Part shown: positions 47,541 to 57,833 of the stretch, in pieces
How positions within the stretch are numbered: position 1 is the first letter of the stretch
How the letters are laid out: each line of letters begins with the position of its first letter
Origin: Rhodococcus sp. Leaf278
Lineage (GTDB): Bacteria > Actinomycetota > Actinomycetes > Mycobacteriales > Mycobacteriaceae
Assembly (NCBI RefSeq): GCF_001426085.1
Contig: NZ_LMRR01000034.1
Coordinates: forward strand, 186,001 to 250,000
Reading direction: 5' to 3'
Length of the DNA: 64,000 nucleotides
Notes under the pieces: generated by a model
What the model was told of the DNA's origin: nothing
Database searches by the model: none
What the model saw: the letters and a program-made list of their open reading frames with translations, nothing else
Translations under genes and position numbers: made by a program

Positions 47541-50026
47541 CGGACCGGTACCTGTGGCAGCGGAAGCAGGGGCAGCGACGGGGTGAACTGCGCGGGTGAT
47601 TTGGGTGTCGCGCGGTCCTGCCACGGGTCGACGTAGCCGTTCACCGATGCCTGCATTCGTTCGTCGAGTCCGGCCAGGATGCCGTCACGGTCATCGATCA
47701 GCACGCTCTGTAGTTCTTCGAGGCCGAGGCGCGGAACCCACGCGTACGTTCGCTCGAGCCATTGGGCGTTCTCGCGGTAGTGCTGAATGAACCTGCCTGC
47801 CACGGTCAGAACCTCCTCGGCCCCCGTCACGGTGGCCAGTAGATCGCCCTTGCGGATGTGTGCACCTGCCGCGCCTCCGACGTAGATCTCCCACTTGTCC
47901 TCGCCCACCGAGACGACGCCGAAGTCCTTGCACAGTGCCTCCGAGCAGTTGCGAGGGCAGCCGGCGACCGCAAGCTTCAACTTCGCCGGAGTCTCCAAGC
48001 CTTGGAACCGCTCTTCGAGGGCGATGCCGAGAGCAGTCGAGTCGCCCAGACCGAACCGGCAGAAGTCGCTACCCACACAGGTTTTCACCGTGCGCATGCT
48101 CTTGCCGTACGCGAAACCCGAGGGCATGTCCAGATCGCCCCACACCTTCGGCAGGTCTTCCTTCTTGATCCCGAGCAGGTCGATGCGTTGTCCACCGGTC
48201 ACCTTCACCAGCGGAACGTGGTACTTGTCTGCAACGTCGGCGATCTTGCGCAGCTGATCCGGGGTGGTGACGCCACCCTTCATCTGCGGGACTACCGAGA
48301 ACGTGCCGTCCCGTTGGATGTTGGCGTGGACACGATCATTGATGAACAGTGCGCCGCGCTCGTCCACCCAATCCGGACCCCACACGGTGCGCAGCAATGA
48401 CGCCAACGGCATCTTGGCGGCGGCATCCTCGAGGCCGTCGGTCGCTAGCGCTGTGAACACCTGCGACACTGCCCGCAGATCCTGCGCTCGGACGGCATCG
48501 ATCAGTTCCGGCTTCGTCATCGGGATACACGGCACGTACCAGTCTGCGGTGGGGTCTGCTTCGACGGTGCCACCCGCTGCGCACGCGATGATGTCGTTGA
48601 CCAACCCCTTGCACGAGCCGCACCCTTTGCCCGCGCGGGTCTTCGCAGTCACGTCGCCGAGGTTCTTCGCACCCGCGTGCACGCAGGCCACGATGGCACC
48701 CTTCGTGACGCCGTTGCAGTTGCACACCTGGACGTCGTCGGCCAATTCGGCGGCTCCTGTTGCCGCAGAGGGCGTTCCCATGTCGAAGAGCATGCTGATG
48801 CGCTCGTCCGGCAAGGGCACCTTCTCGTCGAATGCCTGAGTCAGGAAGTTGGCCTTGGAGATGTCTCCGAGCAGAGTGGCACCCACGAGCTTGTTGTTTC
48901 GCACGATGACCGATTTGTACGTGCCACTGCGCGGCTCGTAGAACTGGACGAATTCGTCGTCGTCGCGCTCGGGGGCGGTGATTCCCATCGACGCGACGTC
49001 GACGCCGGCCACTTTGAGCTTGGTCGTCAGCCGCGATCCGTGGTAGGCCGCAGCCGGATTCGCGCCGGTGAGCACATCGGCCAACACGACGGCCTGCTCC
49101 CACAGCGGCGCGACGAGACCGTAGACCTCACCGCGATGCTGGCAGCATTCACCGACGGCATAGATGGATCCCTCGTCCTCGCAACGCAATTGGTCGTCGA
49201 CGACGATTCCTCGTTCGATCACCAAGCCGCCCGCACGGGCGAAATCGACACTGGGCCGGATTCCGGCGGTAACGACCACCATGTCCGCAGCCAGCGAGGT
49301 GCCGTCGTTGAACCCCACTCCGGTGACGACACCGTCCTCGGAACGCAACACCGAGGTGGTTCTCTTCGAGGTGTGCACTCCGACACCGAGCGACTCGATC
49401 TTGTTGCGCAGCACTCGTCCACCGCGTTCGTCGAGCTGTTGGTTCATCAAGTGTCCGGGGGAGTGCACCACGTTCACGACGAGCCCCTGGGTGCGCAGCC
49501 CGTATGCGGCTTCGAGTCCGAGCAGTCCGCCGCCGATGACGACCGCGCAGACGTCATCGCGTGACTGGGCCATCTGCAGCATGCCGTTCGTGTCCGCGAT
49601 GGTCCGGAAACCGAACACGCCACGGGCCAATCTGCCGTCGGATTCTCGGAGACCGTCCATGTTCGGGAAGAACGTGTTGCTTCCCGTGGCGATGATCAGC
49701 ACGTCGTAGTCGACGGACCGACCGCTCTCGCACACAACGGTCTTGGAGAATCGATCCAACGACACGGCACGATCGCCTACGTAAAGCGTCACGCCGTTGT
49801 CGCTGTACCAACTCATGGGATTGAGAATCAGATCCTCGTCGTCGACGGTTGCCTCACCGGACAGCACGTGCGAGAGCATGATTCGGTTGTAGTTGCCGTA
49901 CGGCTCGTCGCCGATCATCGTGATCTCGAACAACGAGCTGCCGCCACGCTGGAGAATCTGCTCGACCGTTCTGGCACCGGCCATTCCGTTGCCGACCACC
50001 AGCAGCCGCTGCTTGCCCGCAGTCAT
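47537..50026 (-). CDS. nirB: Nitrite reductase (NADH) large subunit
   Basis: 829-residue enzyme reducing nitrite to ammonium with six electrons from NAD(P)H. Order of parts: N-terminal FAD/NAD(P) oxidoreductase (VVGNGMAGARTVEQIL, IATGSNTFFPNMDG, VVIGGGLLGLEAAYGL, IYAVGECCQHRGEVYGL); a BFD-type [2Fe-2S] domain with CNCNGVTKGA and AGKGCGSCKG around residues 433-480; then the siroheme/[4Fe-4S] ferredoxin-reductase domain with CVGSDFCRFGLGDS and CPRNCSEALC. All cluster cysteines are present. Its ATG overlaps the stop of the small unknown gene upstream by one base (TGATG). Confidence 0.96.
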   Translation of the reverse strand: MTAGKQRLLVVGNGMAGARTVEQILQRGGSSLFEITMIGDEPYGNYNRIMLSHVLSGEATVDDEDLILNPMSWYSDNGVTLYVGDRAVSLDRFSKTVVCESGRSVDYDVLIIATGSNTFFPNMDGLRESDGRLARGVFGFRTIADTNGMLQMAQSRDDVCAVVIGGGLLGLEAAYGLRTQGLVVNVVHSPGHLMNQQLDERGGRVLRNKIESLGVGVHTSKRTTSVLRSEDGVVTGVGFNDGTSLAADMVVVTAGIRPSVDFARAGGLVIERGIVVDDQLRCEDEGSIYAVGECCQHRGEVYGLVAPLWEQAVVLADVLTGANPAAAYHGSRLTTKLKVAGVDVASMGITAPERDDDEFVQFYEPRSGTYKSVIVRNNKLVGATLLGDISKANFLTQAFDEKVPLPDERISMLFDMGTPSAATGAAELADDVQVCNCNGVTKGAIVACVHAGAKNLGDVTAKTRAGKGCGSCKGLVNDIIACAAGGTVEADPTADWYVPCIPMTKPELIDAVRAQDLRAVSQVFTALATDGLEDAAAKMPLASLLRTVWGPDWVDERGALFINDRVHANIQRDGTFSVVPQMKGGVTTPDQLRKIADVADKYHVPLVKVTGGQRIDLLGIKKEDLPKVWGDLDMPSGFAYGKSMRTVKTCVGSDFCRFGLGDSTALGIALEERFQGLETPAKLKLAVAGCPRNCSEALCKDFGVVSVGEDKWEIYVGGAAGAHIRKGDLLATVTGAEEVLTVAGRFIQHYRENAQWLERTYAWVPRLGLEELQSVLIDDRDGILAGLDERMQASVNGYVDPWQDRATPKSPAQFTPSLPLLPLPQVPVR

Positions 50027-50373
50027 CAGACGAGCACCAGACCGAAATCGACGACGACCTCTCCGGTGGTTCCGGCCGGGGCAGCGACGACCAACTCGAG
50101 AACCGTGTCCGGATCGACGTCCTCGACCACGCGGAGGGGGATGTTGACCCCGCTCTTGGCTCCCATCGGGAAGATGCGCATCGGGCTGCCGTCACGCAGC
50201 AGAGTCACGACCACGAGTTCGTCGCTGGAGTTTCCACCGCGGAAGTACAGCGGTTGGGCAGTCACACCCTCGGGCACGACGAAACTCAGGCTGGGATCGA
50301 TCAACTCGGGCTTGTCCAGGCCGTTGCCGGAGAAGGAGAAGACGCCTTGCAGAAATCGTGGGGTGCTGGCCAT
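50026..50373 (-). CDS. Small unknown protein coupled to nirB
   Basis: 115-residue protein with no membrane segment, no Cys and no motif I recognise. It seems all-beta: PRFLQGVFSFSGNGLDKPEL, SFVVPEGVTAQPLYFRGGN, DELVVVTLLRDGSPMRIFPM and TGEVVVDFGLVLV. Its stop overlaps the nirB start (TGATG), so it is the first gene of the nir operon and should be made together with NirB. It may be a structural or assembly partner of nitrite reductase, which is only an inference. ATG 50373 is used; a GTG at 50406 would add 11 residues. Confidence 0.7.
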   Translation of the reverse strand: MASTPRFLQGVFSFSGNGLDKPELIDPSLSFVVPEGVTAQPLYFRGGNSSDELVVVTLLRDGSPMRIFPMGAKSGVNIPLRVVEDVDPDTVLELVVAAPAGTTGEVVVDFGLVLV

Positions 50374-50393
50374 ACCCACGAGGTTCCGGTGTC

Positions 50394-50419
50394 GCGGTGA
50401 CGCCACCGCTGCGGTGACG
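50394..50419. promoter_or_regulatory. Direct repeats GCGGTGACG upstream of the nir operon
   Basis: GCGGTGACG occurs at 50394-50402 and 50411-50419, a spacing of 17 bases, just upstream of the ATG at 50373. On the minus strand it reads CGTCACCGC twice. It may be a regulator site for nitrite reductase; the protein is not known. Confidence 0.35.
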
Positions 50420-50474
50420 TTACGTCGGCATCAGAAAGACCTCACCGGGCCCCGGTCGATCGTGTGCGCTCTGC

Positions 50475-51503
50475 TCAGAGCCCGAAGTTCCCCGGGCCCC
50501 GACGCCTGAGGTATTTCTCGAACTCGGCTGCGATGGCGTCGCCGTCGATCTTCGCGATCGCGTCGGACATGTCCACCTCGGCATCGCCACGCTCTTCGAG
50601 GCTGCGCACGTATTCGCTGATCTCCTCGTCCTCTTTGGTCATCTCGTTGACCGCTTCTTCCCACTCCTCGGCCTGGGTGGGCAGTTCGCCGAGCGGTACT
50701 TCGATGTCGAGCACGTCCTCGACCCGTTGAAGCAACGCAACGGTGGCCTTGGGATTCGGCGGTTGTGAGACGTAGTGGGGCAAGGCCGCCCAGAACGACA
50801 CCGCGGGGACGCCGGCCTTGACGCACTCGTCCTGCAACACGCCGGTGATTCCGGTCGGGCCCTCGTACCGGGTCTGTTCGAGATTGAACTGTTCGGCCGA
50901 CTCGGTGCTGTAGGCAGTGCCCGTGACCGGAACGGGCCTGGTGTGCGGGGTGTCGGCCAGCAGTGCCCCGAGGATCACGACGGTCTCGACCCCCAGCTGT
51001 TCGACGAATTCGAGGAGATCGTCGCAGAAGCTGCGCCACCGCATGTTCGGCTCGATACCGCGCAGCAGCACCACATCTCGTTCGCTCCCGGGAGGCGAAC
51101 ACACCGACAGCCGGGTAGACGGCCACTCGATCTCACGGGTGACGCCATCGACCTGCCGAACCGTCGGCCTGTTGACCTGGTAGTCGTAGTAGTCCTCCGA
51201 GTCCAGCTCGGCAAGAGGACTGGCATCCCAGATCAGCTCCAGGTGCTCGACGGCACCGCTCGCCGCGTCGCCCGCGTCGTTCCAGCCCTCGAAAGCCGCA
51301 ACCAGGATGGGCGAGCGCAATTCGGGAATGTCCTCGTCGAGATCGTCGAGGTCGTCGACATCTGTGGCGTTGGCCACAGCGTCGTGTACGGCCTCGATCA
51401 ACGCTGCGTCGAGAGGCACAGCCGAGTCGGCATCCGGAATGTCCGCTTTTTCGGTACCGTCGTCGTTCGGGGACTGGCCATCGAGGTTTCGGGGACTCAC
51501 CAC
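50475..51503 (-). CDS. PAC2 family protein (Rv2125-like)
   Basis: 342-residue protein of the PAC2 (proteasome assembly chaperone 2) fold family, equivalent to Rv2125. The first 60 residues are acidic (DVDDLDDLDEDIPEL). The PAC2 core includes ILVAAFEGWNDAGDAASGAV, LLRGIEPNMRWRSFCDDLLE, VETVVILGALLADTPHTRPV and KAGVPAVSFWAALPHYVSQP; the C-terminal 90 residues are charged helix. Bacterial members are not shown to assemble the proteasome. It is divergent from metH with only 47 bp between starts. Confidence 0.9.
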   Translation of the reverse strand: MVSPRNLDGQSPNDDGTEKADIPDADSAVPLDAALIEAVHDAVANATDVDDLDDLDEDIPELRSPILVAAFEGWNDAGDAASGAVEHLELIWDASPLAELDSEDYYDYQVNRPTVRQVDGVTREIEWPSTRLSVCSPPGSERDVVLLRGIEPNMRWRSFCDDLLEFVEQLGVETVVILGALLADTPHTRPVPVTGTAYSTESAEQFNLEQTRYEGPTGITGVLQDECVKAGVPAVSFWAALPHYVSQPPNPKATVALLQRVEDVLDIEVPLGELPTQAEEWEEAVNEMTKEDEEISEYVRSLEERGDAEVDMSDAIAKIDGDAIAAEFEKYLRRRGPGNFGL

Positions 51504-51550
51504 GACAGCCTACGACCCGGCGGAACTCCGGTGCCCACTACTCTGTAGTG

Positions 51551-54500
51551 ATGTCCGATCAACACAAGCCCGGTCTGCTCGATGCCATTTCACGGCGCGT
51601 TGTGATCGGCGACGGAGCGATGGGCACGATGCTCCAGGACGCCGACCTGACTCTCGACGACTTTCTCGGTCTCGAAGGATGCAACGAAATCCTGAATGCC
51701 ACCAGGCCAGACGTGCTGCGTGAGATCCACCGTGAGTATTTCGCGGCCGGTGCGGACGCCGTCGAAACGAACACGTTCGGATGCAATCTGCCCAACCTGG
51801 CCGACTACGACATCGAGGATCGAATCCGCGAGTTGGCCGAGAAAGGCACTCGGCTCGCACGTGAGACCGCTGACGAGATGGGTCCCGGCCGCGACGGAAT
51901 GGACCGATACGTCCTGGGTTCGATGGGTCCCGGCACCAAGCTCCCCACACTCGGGCACGCACCGTTCGCCCGCCTGCGCGACGCGTACACCGAAGCCGCG
52001 TTGGGAATGATCGACGGCGGTGCCGATGCCATTCTGGTGGAGACCTGCCAGGACTTGCTTCAGGTCAAGGCCGCCATCATCGGCAGCCAACACGCGATGG
52101 ACAGGCTCGGCGTCCGCATTCCGATCATCACCCATGTGACGGTCGAGACGACGGGTTCGATGCTCGTCGGCAGCGAGATCGGTGCAGCACTGACTGCGCT
52201 GGAACCACTCGGTATCGACATGATCGGTCTCAACTGCGCCACCGGTCCGGCCGAGATGAGCGAGCACCTGCGCCACCTGTCCAAGCACTCGCGGCTTCCG
52301 GTGTCGGTGATGCCCAATGCCGGTCTTCCGACGCTGGGTGCAAAGGGCGCGGAGTACCCGCTGACCGCCCCCGAACTGGCCACGGCCCTGAGCGGTTTCG
52401 TCAGCGAGTACGGCTTGGCTCTGGTCGGCGGTTGCTGCGGCACCACTCCGGAGCACATCCGTCAGGTCGCCGACATGGTGCACGGAGCCACGAAGCTCGA
52501 GCGTCTGCCCGCTCCCGAGCCGGGTGTCTCCTCGCTGTACACCGCCGTTCCGTTCGAGCAGGACGCCAGCATCCTGATGATCGGTGAGCGCACCAACTCC
52601 AACGGGTCCAAGGCATTCCGCGACGCGATGCTGGCCGAGGACTACGAGAAGTGCCTCGACATCGCCAAGGATCAGACGCGCGACGGCGCACACATGTTGG
52701 ATCTCAACGTCGACTACGTCGGCCGCGACGGTGCCGCCGACATGGCCGCACTCGCAAGCAGATTGGCGACCGCGTCGACGCTCCCGATCATGCTCGACTC
52801 CACCGAACCGGCCGTACTCGAAGCCGGTCTCGAGCACCTCGGCGGCCGTAGCGCCGTCAACTCGGTCAACTACGAGGACGGCGACGGCCCGGATTCGCGG
52901 TTCCAGAAGATCATGCGTCTGGTCAAGGAGCACGGTGCCGCCGTCGTCGCCCTGACCATCGACGAGGAGGGACAGGCCCGAACGGCCGAATGGAAGGTGC
53001 GAGTCGCAGATCGACTGATCACCGACATCACCGAGAACTGGGGCCTGCGGCACGAGGACATCATCGTCGACACCCTCACCTTCCCGATTTCCACCGGCCA
53101 GGAGGAGGTTCGACGCGACGGCATCGAAACCATCGAGGCGATCCGGCAGCTCAAGGAGAAGTACCCGAAGGTGCACACCACCCTCGGGTTGTCGAACATC
53201 TCGTTCGGTCTCAATCCCGCTGCGCGCCAGGTGCTGAACTCGGTCTTCCTGCACGAGTGCACCCAGGCAGGCCTCGACACCGCGATCGTGCACGCGTCGA
53301 AGATCCTGCCGATGAACAAGATTCCCGACGAGCAGCGCGAAACCGCTCTGGATCTGGTGTACGACCGTCGTAGTGAAGGCTACGACCCACTGCAGAAGCT
53401 GATGCAGCTGTTCGAGGGTGTCTCGGCAGCCTCGGCCCGAGAATCCCGCGCCGAGGAATTGGGTCGTCTGCCGCTGTTCGAGCGACTCGAACGGCGCATC
53501 GTCGACGGAGAACGCAACGGCCTCGACACCGATCTCGACTCCGCGATGACCGAAAAGCCACCGCTGGAGATCATCAACGAGACGTTGCTCTCGGGCATGA
53601 AGACCGTGGGAGAGCTGTTCGGTTCCGGCCAGATGCAGCTGCCGTTCGTGCTTGCCTCGGCCGAGGTGATGAAGGCCGCTGTGGCGTACCTGGAACCGCA
53701 CATGGAAGCGACCGACGACGACGGCAAGGGCCGCATCGTGCTCGGTACCGTCAAGGGTGATGTGCACGACATCGGCAAGAATCTCGTCGACATCATCCTG
53801 AGCAACAACGGCTACGAGGTCGTCAATCTCGGTATCAAGCAACCGATTTCGACCATTCTGGAAGCAGCGATAGACAAGCGTGCCGATGTGATCGGCATGT
53901 CCGGACTGCTGGTGAAGTCCACTGTTGTCATGAAGGACAACCTGATCGAACTCAACTCGAGGGGCGTCGCCGAACAATTCCCGGTGCTGTTGGGCGGAGC
54001 GGCTCTGACGCGGTCGTATGTCGAGAACGATCTACAGGACGTCTACGAGGGTGACGTGCACTATGCGCGTGACGCTTTCGAGGGACTGCGGCTGATGGAC
54101 ACCATCATGACCACCAAGCGAGGCGGCGGTCCGGCTCCGGACAGTCCCGAGGCACTGGCCGCGAAGGCCAAGACGGCCGAGCGCAAGGAACGCCACGAGC
54201 GGTCCAAGCGCATCGCCGAGAAGCGTAAGGCCGAGGAGGCTCCGGTCGTCGTGCCCGAGCGATCCGATGTCGCGGCCGATATCGACATTCCGGTTCCGCC
54301 GTTCTGGGGTACTCGCATCGTCCGAGGCGTGTCCCTGGCCGACTACTCGGGTCTGCTCGACGAGCGCGCCCTGTTCCTCGGACAGTGGGGTCTGCGCGGT
54401 GCCCGCAAGGGTGAAGGTGCCACCTACGAGGACCTGGTCGAATCGGAAGGTAAACCGCGCCTGCGGTATTGGCTGGATCGTCTGAGCACCGACGGCATAC

Positions 54501-55120
54501 TCGCGCACGCCGCACTGGTGTACGGGTACTTCCCGGCGGTCTCCGAGGGGGACGACGTCGTCGTGCTCACCGAGCCCGAACCCGATGCACCCGAACGTTT
54601 CCGCTTCACGTTCCCGCGTCAGCACCGCGACCGGTTCCTGTGCATTTCGGACTTCGTTCGGTCCCGTTCGGCTGCACGAGAATCCGGTCAGGTCGATGTG
54701 CTGCCGATGAACCTGGTGACCATGGGCCAGCCCATCGCCGACTTCGCGAACGAGCTGTTCGCTGCCGACTCGTACCGCGACTATCTCGAGGTACACGGAA
54801 TCGGTGTCCAGCTCACCGAGGCGTTGGCCGAATACTGGCATCGCCGAGTGCGCGAGGAACTGAAACTGTCCGACGGCAAGTCGGTCGCTGCGGAGGATCC
54901 CACCGAGGCCGAGGGGTACTTCAAACTCGAATACCGAGGTGCGCGTTACTCGTTCGGCTACGGAGCATGTCCCGATCTGGAGGACCGGATCAAGCTCGCT
55001 GCCCTGCTCGAGCCCGAGAGGATCGGCGTGAAGCTCTCCGAGGAGCTGCAGCTCCACCCCGAACAGTCGACCGATGCGTTCGTACTTCATCACCCGGAGG
55101 CCAAGTACTTCAATGTCTAG
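51551..55120 (+). CDS. metH: Cobalamin-dependent methionine synthase
   Basis: 1189-residue four-module enzyme transferring methyl from 5-methyltetrahydrofolate to homocysteine via cobalamin. The homocysteine module has zinc cysteines in LNCATGPAEM (about residue 228) and GGCCGTTPEHIRQ (about 295). The folate module is around 330-600 (GERTNSNGSKAFRDAML, RDGAHMLDLNVDYVGRDG). The cap and B12 domain has the base-off motif KGDVHDIGKNLVDIIL near 735-750. The C-terminal reactivation domain is around 880-1180 (YFKLEYRGARYSFGYGACPD). ATG 51551 follows an in-frame GTG at 51548; either could be used. The stop overlaps the HAD gene by eight bases. Confidence 0.97.
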   Translation: MSDQHKPGLLDAISRRVVIGDGAMGTMLQDADLTLDDFLGLEGCNEILNATRPDVLREIHREYFAAGADAVETNTFGCNLPNLADYDIEDRIRELAEKGTRLARETADEMGPGRDGMDRYVLGSMGPGTKLPTLGHAPFARLRDAYTEAALGMIDGGADAILVETCQDLLQVKAAIIGSQHAMDRLGVRIPIITHVTVETTGSMLVGSEIGAALTALEPLGIDMIGLNCATGPAEMSEHLRHLSKHSRLPVSVMPNAGLPTLGAKGAEYPLTAPELATALSGFVSEYGLALVGGCCGTTPEHIRQVADMVHGATKLERLPAPEPGVSSLYTAVPFEQDASILMIGERTNSNGSKAFRDAMLAEDYEKCLDIAKDQTRDGAHMLDLNVDYVGRDGAADMAALASRLATASTLPIMLDSTEPAVLEAGLEHLGGRSAVNSVNYEDGDGPDSRFQKIMRLVKEHGAAVVALTIDEEGQARTAEWKVRVADRLITDITENWGLRHEDIIVDTLTFPISTGQEEVRRDGIETIEAIRQLKEKYPKVHTTLGLSNISFGLNPAARQVLNSVFLHECTQAGLDTAIVHASKILPMNKIPDEQRETALDLVYDRRSEGYDPLQKLMQLFEGVSAASARESRAEELGRLPLFERLERRIVDGERNGLDTDLDSAMTEKPPLEIINETLLSGMKTVGELFGSGQMQLPFVLASAEVMKAAVAYLEPHMEATDDDGKGRIVLGTVKGDVHDIGKNLVDIILSNNGYEVVNLGIKQPISTILEAAIDKRADVIGMSGLLVKSTVVMKDNLIELNSRGVAEQFPVLLGGAALTRSYVENDLQDVYEGDVHYARDAFEGLRLMDTIMTTKRGGGPAPDSPEALAAKAKTAERKERHERSKRIAEKRKAEEAPVVVPERSDVAADIDIPVPPFWGTRIVRGVSLADYSGLLDERALFLGQWGLRGARKGEGATYEDLVESEGKPRLRYWLDRLSTDGILAHAALVYGYFPAVSEGDDVVVLTEPEPDAPERFRFTFPRQHRDRFLCISDFVRSRSAARESGQVDVLPMNLVTMGQPIADFANELFAADSYRDYLEVHGIGVQLTEALAEYWHRRVREELKLSDGKSVAAEDPTEAEGYFKLEYRGARYSFGYGACPDLEDRIKLAALLEPERIGVKLSEELQLHPEQSTDAFVLHHPEAKYFNV

Positions 55121-55781
55121 AACCCACCTGCAGGGCGTCCTGTGGGACATGGACGGCACACTGCTCGATTCCGAGAAGATCTGGGACGTCGCCATCGGTG
55201 AGTACTCACGAAATCTCGGGACGGAACTGAGCGCAGAAGTGCGCGAGAGCACCCTCGGCAATTCCATGCGCGACGCTCTGAGCAAGGTACTGGCCAACGC
55301 CTCGGTCGAGGTCACCGACGAGCACCTGGCTCAGGGTCGCGAGTGGCTGACGGCCCGTGTCGGAGACCTGTTCGCCGAGGGCATTCCCTGGCGGCCCGGT
55401 GCCAAGGATGCGCTCGCTCTGGTGCGCGAGATGGGTCTGTCCACCGGGCTCGTCACCAACACCGAGCGTGGCCTGGTCGAGCGAGCCCTGGACACATTGG
55501 GCCGCGAATATTTCGACATCACGGTCACCGGCGACGAGGTAGAGGCCGGCAAACCGCATCCGGCACCGTACCTACGCGGTGCGGCACTGCTCGGAATGGA
55601 CGCCGGATCCTGCCTCGCGGTCGAGGACTCGCCCACGGGCTCACTGTCCGCGCACACTGCAGGATGTCCGGTGCTGGTGGTTCCCTCCGAGATCGCCGTG
55701 CCGCCGGCTCCTGGGTACACCATTCGTGACGGCCTTGTCGGTCTCACAGCCGAGGACGTCCGGCGAGCCTGGGCAGCCTGA
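55113..55781 (+). CDS. HAD-superfamily hydrolase, subfamily IA
   Basis: 222-residue phosphatase-like protein. Motif I is [13 protein letters not shown] at about 12-24 (nucleophile Asp and general acid Asp), motif II is in [14 protein letters not shown] (Thr), motif III Lys lies in [20 protein letters not shown], and motif IV is [22 protein letters not shown] helical cap lies between motifs I and II. It is like beta-phosphoglucomutase and phosphoglycolate phosphatase relatives, but the substrate cannot be told. It overlaps metH by eight bases and precedes hisE. Confidence 0.92.
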   Translation: MSRTHLQGVLWDMDGTLLDSEKIWDVAIGEYSRNLGTELSAEVRESTLGNSMRDALSKVLANASVEVTDEHLAQGREWLTARVGDLFAEGIPWRPGAKDALALVREMGLSTGLVTNTERGLVERALDTLGREYFDITVTGDEVEAGKPHPAPYLRGAALLGMDAGSCLAVEDSPTGSLSAHTAGCPVLVVPSEIAVPPAPGYTIRDGLVGLTAEDVRRAWAA

Positions 55782-55839
55782 CTCCTCGAATCTCGACCGA
55801 ATGATTCCGCTGGATACCGACGTGAAAGAATACGAATCC

Positions 55840-56103
55840 GTGAAGACTTTCGATTCCCTGTTCGCCGAGCTCACCGACCGTGCGAAGACCCGCCCGGAGG
55901 GGTCGGGCACCGTCGCAGCGTTGGATGCGGGAGTTCATTTTCAGGGCAAGAAGGTTCTCGAAGAAGCGGGCGAGGTGTGGATCGCGGCCGAGCACGAAAG
56001 CGACGCGGCGCTCGCCGAGGAAATCTCGCAGCTGTTGTACTGGGTTCAGGTGATGATGGTGGGCAGGGGCATCGAGCTCGAGGACGTCTACCGACATCTG
56101 TGA
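55840..56103 (+). CDS. hisE: Phosphoribosyl-ATP pyrophosphatase
   Basis: Second step of histidine synthesis: hydrolyses PR-ATP to PR-AMP. From the GTG at 55840 it is 87 residues, the usual HisE size: [20 protein letters not shown], then [19 protein letters not shown] and [17 protein letters not shown] with the acidic metal-binding residues of the MazG-like fold. An in-frame ATG at 55801 would add 13 residues; the start is not certain. It is followed by hisG 49 bp later, the same pair order as in M. tuberculosis. Confidence 0.93.
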   Translation: MKTFDSLFAELTDRAKTRPEGSGTVAALDAGVHFQGKKVLEEAGEVWIAAEHESDAALAEEISQLLYWVQVMMVGRGIELEDVYRHL

Positions 56104-56152
56104 GTCGAGGATCCGCACGTCTCCCACGAACTCACCGACGAAGGAAAATTCC

Positions 56153-57004
56153 ATGCTGCGCGTAGCCGTACCCAACAAGGGCGCACTCTCCGAGTCCGCC
56201 GCAGAGATTCTCAGCGAGGCCGGCTATCGACGCCGAAGCGACTCGAAGGACTTGACGGTTCTCGATCCGGCCAACGGTGTCGAGTTCTTCTTCCTCCGAC
56301 CCAAGGACATCGCGATCTACGTCGGATCCGGCCAGTTGGATCTGGGCATCACGGGCCGCGACCTGGCCCTCGATTCGGGTGCTGCCGTCGAGGAGCGCCT
56401 GGCGCTCGGCTTCGGCCGCTCGACGTTCCGCTACGCAGCGCCCGCGGGTAAGGAGTGGGCACCCGAGGACCTGGGCGGACTACGCATCGCCACGTCGTAC
56501 CCCAATCTGGTGCGCGCGGACTTGGCCCAGCGTGGGTTGGAGGCCACGGTCATCCGCCTCGACGGTGCCGTCGAGATCTCCATCCAGCTCGGGGTCGCGG
56601 ACGCGATTGCCGACGTCGTCGAATCGGGCAGATCACTGCGCCAGAACAACCTCGTGGCCTTCGGCGAATCGCTCTGCGATTCGGAGGGCGTCCTCATCGA
56701 ACGGGCAGGTGCCCCGGGTACCGATTCCGCACGTAAGCAGCTCATCGCCCGCGTGCAGGGCGTTGTCTTCGCCCAGCAGTACCTGATGCTCGATTACGAC
56801 TGCCCCAAGTCGATCCTCGACGAGGCCGTCAAGATCACCCCGGGAATCGAGTCGCCGACCTTGGCGCCGATGGTCGACGACAACTGGGTTGCCGTGCGCG
56901 CCATGGTTTCTCGCAAAGTCCACAACAACGTCATGGACGAGCTCGCCGAGTTGGGAGCGAAAGCTATTCTCGCGTCCGACATCAGGTCGTGCCGCGCGTT
57001 CTAG
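56153..57004 (+). CDS. hisG: ATP phosphoribosyltransferase (long form)
   Basis: First, rate-controlling step of histidine synthesis (ATP + PRPP). The 283-residue long form carries the C-terminal ACT-like regulatory domain of about 75 residues ([20 protein letters not shown]), so feedback inhibition by histidine is expected. Catalytic-domain features: [85 protein letters not shown] (PRPP loop). The ATG has GAAGGAAAA upstream. Confidence 0.97.
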   Translation: MLRVAVPNKGALSESAAEILSEAGYRRRSDSKDLTVLDPANGVEFFFLRPKDIAIYVGSGQLDLGITGRDLALDSGAAVEERLALGFGRSTFRYAAPAGKEWAPEDLGGLRIATSYPNLVRADLAQRGLEATVIRLDGAVEISIQLGVADAIADVVESGRSLRQNNLVAFGESLCDSEGVLIERAGAPGTDSARKQLIARVQGVVFAQQYLMLDYDCPKSILDEAVKITPGIESPTLAPMVDDNWVAVRAMVSRKVHNNVMDELAELGAKAILASDIRSCRAF

Positions 57005-57024
57005 ATCCGGATCGGTGGCTGCCG

Positions 57025-57833
57025 TCAGCCGCGGCGGCGGACCAGGACTGTTTGGGCGATGCGGCCGACAGGTCCCAATTCGTCGCTGAGAGTCCCACCA
57101 CACATGGCGATTCCGTCCGGACCGGTGGATGTTTCCGCCGAAACTCCCACCCATTCGCCCTGAGGCACCCGGAATATGTGCACCGTCAGATCGGTGTTCA
57201 AGAACGTCCATTCGTCGATCGGAAGCTGTGCACCGATACCGTTCGCGATGTCGGCAATGGAGAACAGTCGCTCCAGCGGGGTCATCGTTTCGCCCTGCAC
57301 CAGAACGGGTCTGGGCCTCGCCCAAATTTCACCCGGTCCGGCGCCACCGAACTCGGTAAGGATCCTGAACTCGACCGCGTCGAGATAACCCGAGGACCAC
57401 GAGTCACCGAAAGCGAAATCGACCCCATCGCCGGCCGGTGTCAACACTCGGTCGCCGGCGTGTGCGACGTCCTCGGTCGCAGAGGTGCGCATGCGCCACG
57501 CACTTCCTCGCGCCACCGCTCGCGAAGTTCCGGCAGAACCTTCGGCCCACAATTCAGCGACGACCAGTTCGACGTTGCTACCGGGACGCTCCGTCCATGC
57601 TCGGATCTCGATGTCCGCGACCGGGATCGGACCGAGAATATCGACCACCACCCGGCTGATCCTTGTGTCCTCCCGAGCGTCGACGCGCTCGAGCGCACGG
57701 ACCAGCAGCGCTGATGGCGGAGCGCCGTGCTGCATCGTCGGTGCCCAGACGCTGACGGTGTTCTCGGTGGCCGTGACTTTCTCGAAGCCGTCCTTGCTGA
57801 CACCGGCGGGAACGAAGAAAGCGTCCGGAGTAG

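Noticed and set aside
38808-50406. Genomic island with mobility genes around the Wadjet operon
   Set aside because: No integrase, transposase, tRNA or attachment-like repeats flank it, and base composition looks like the neighbours; insertion is suggested only by comparison with M. tuberculosis gene order.
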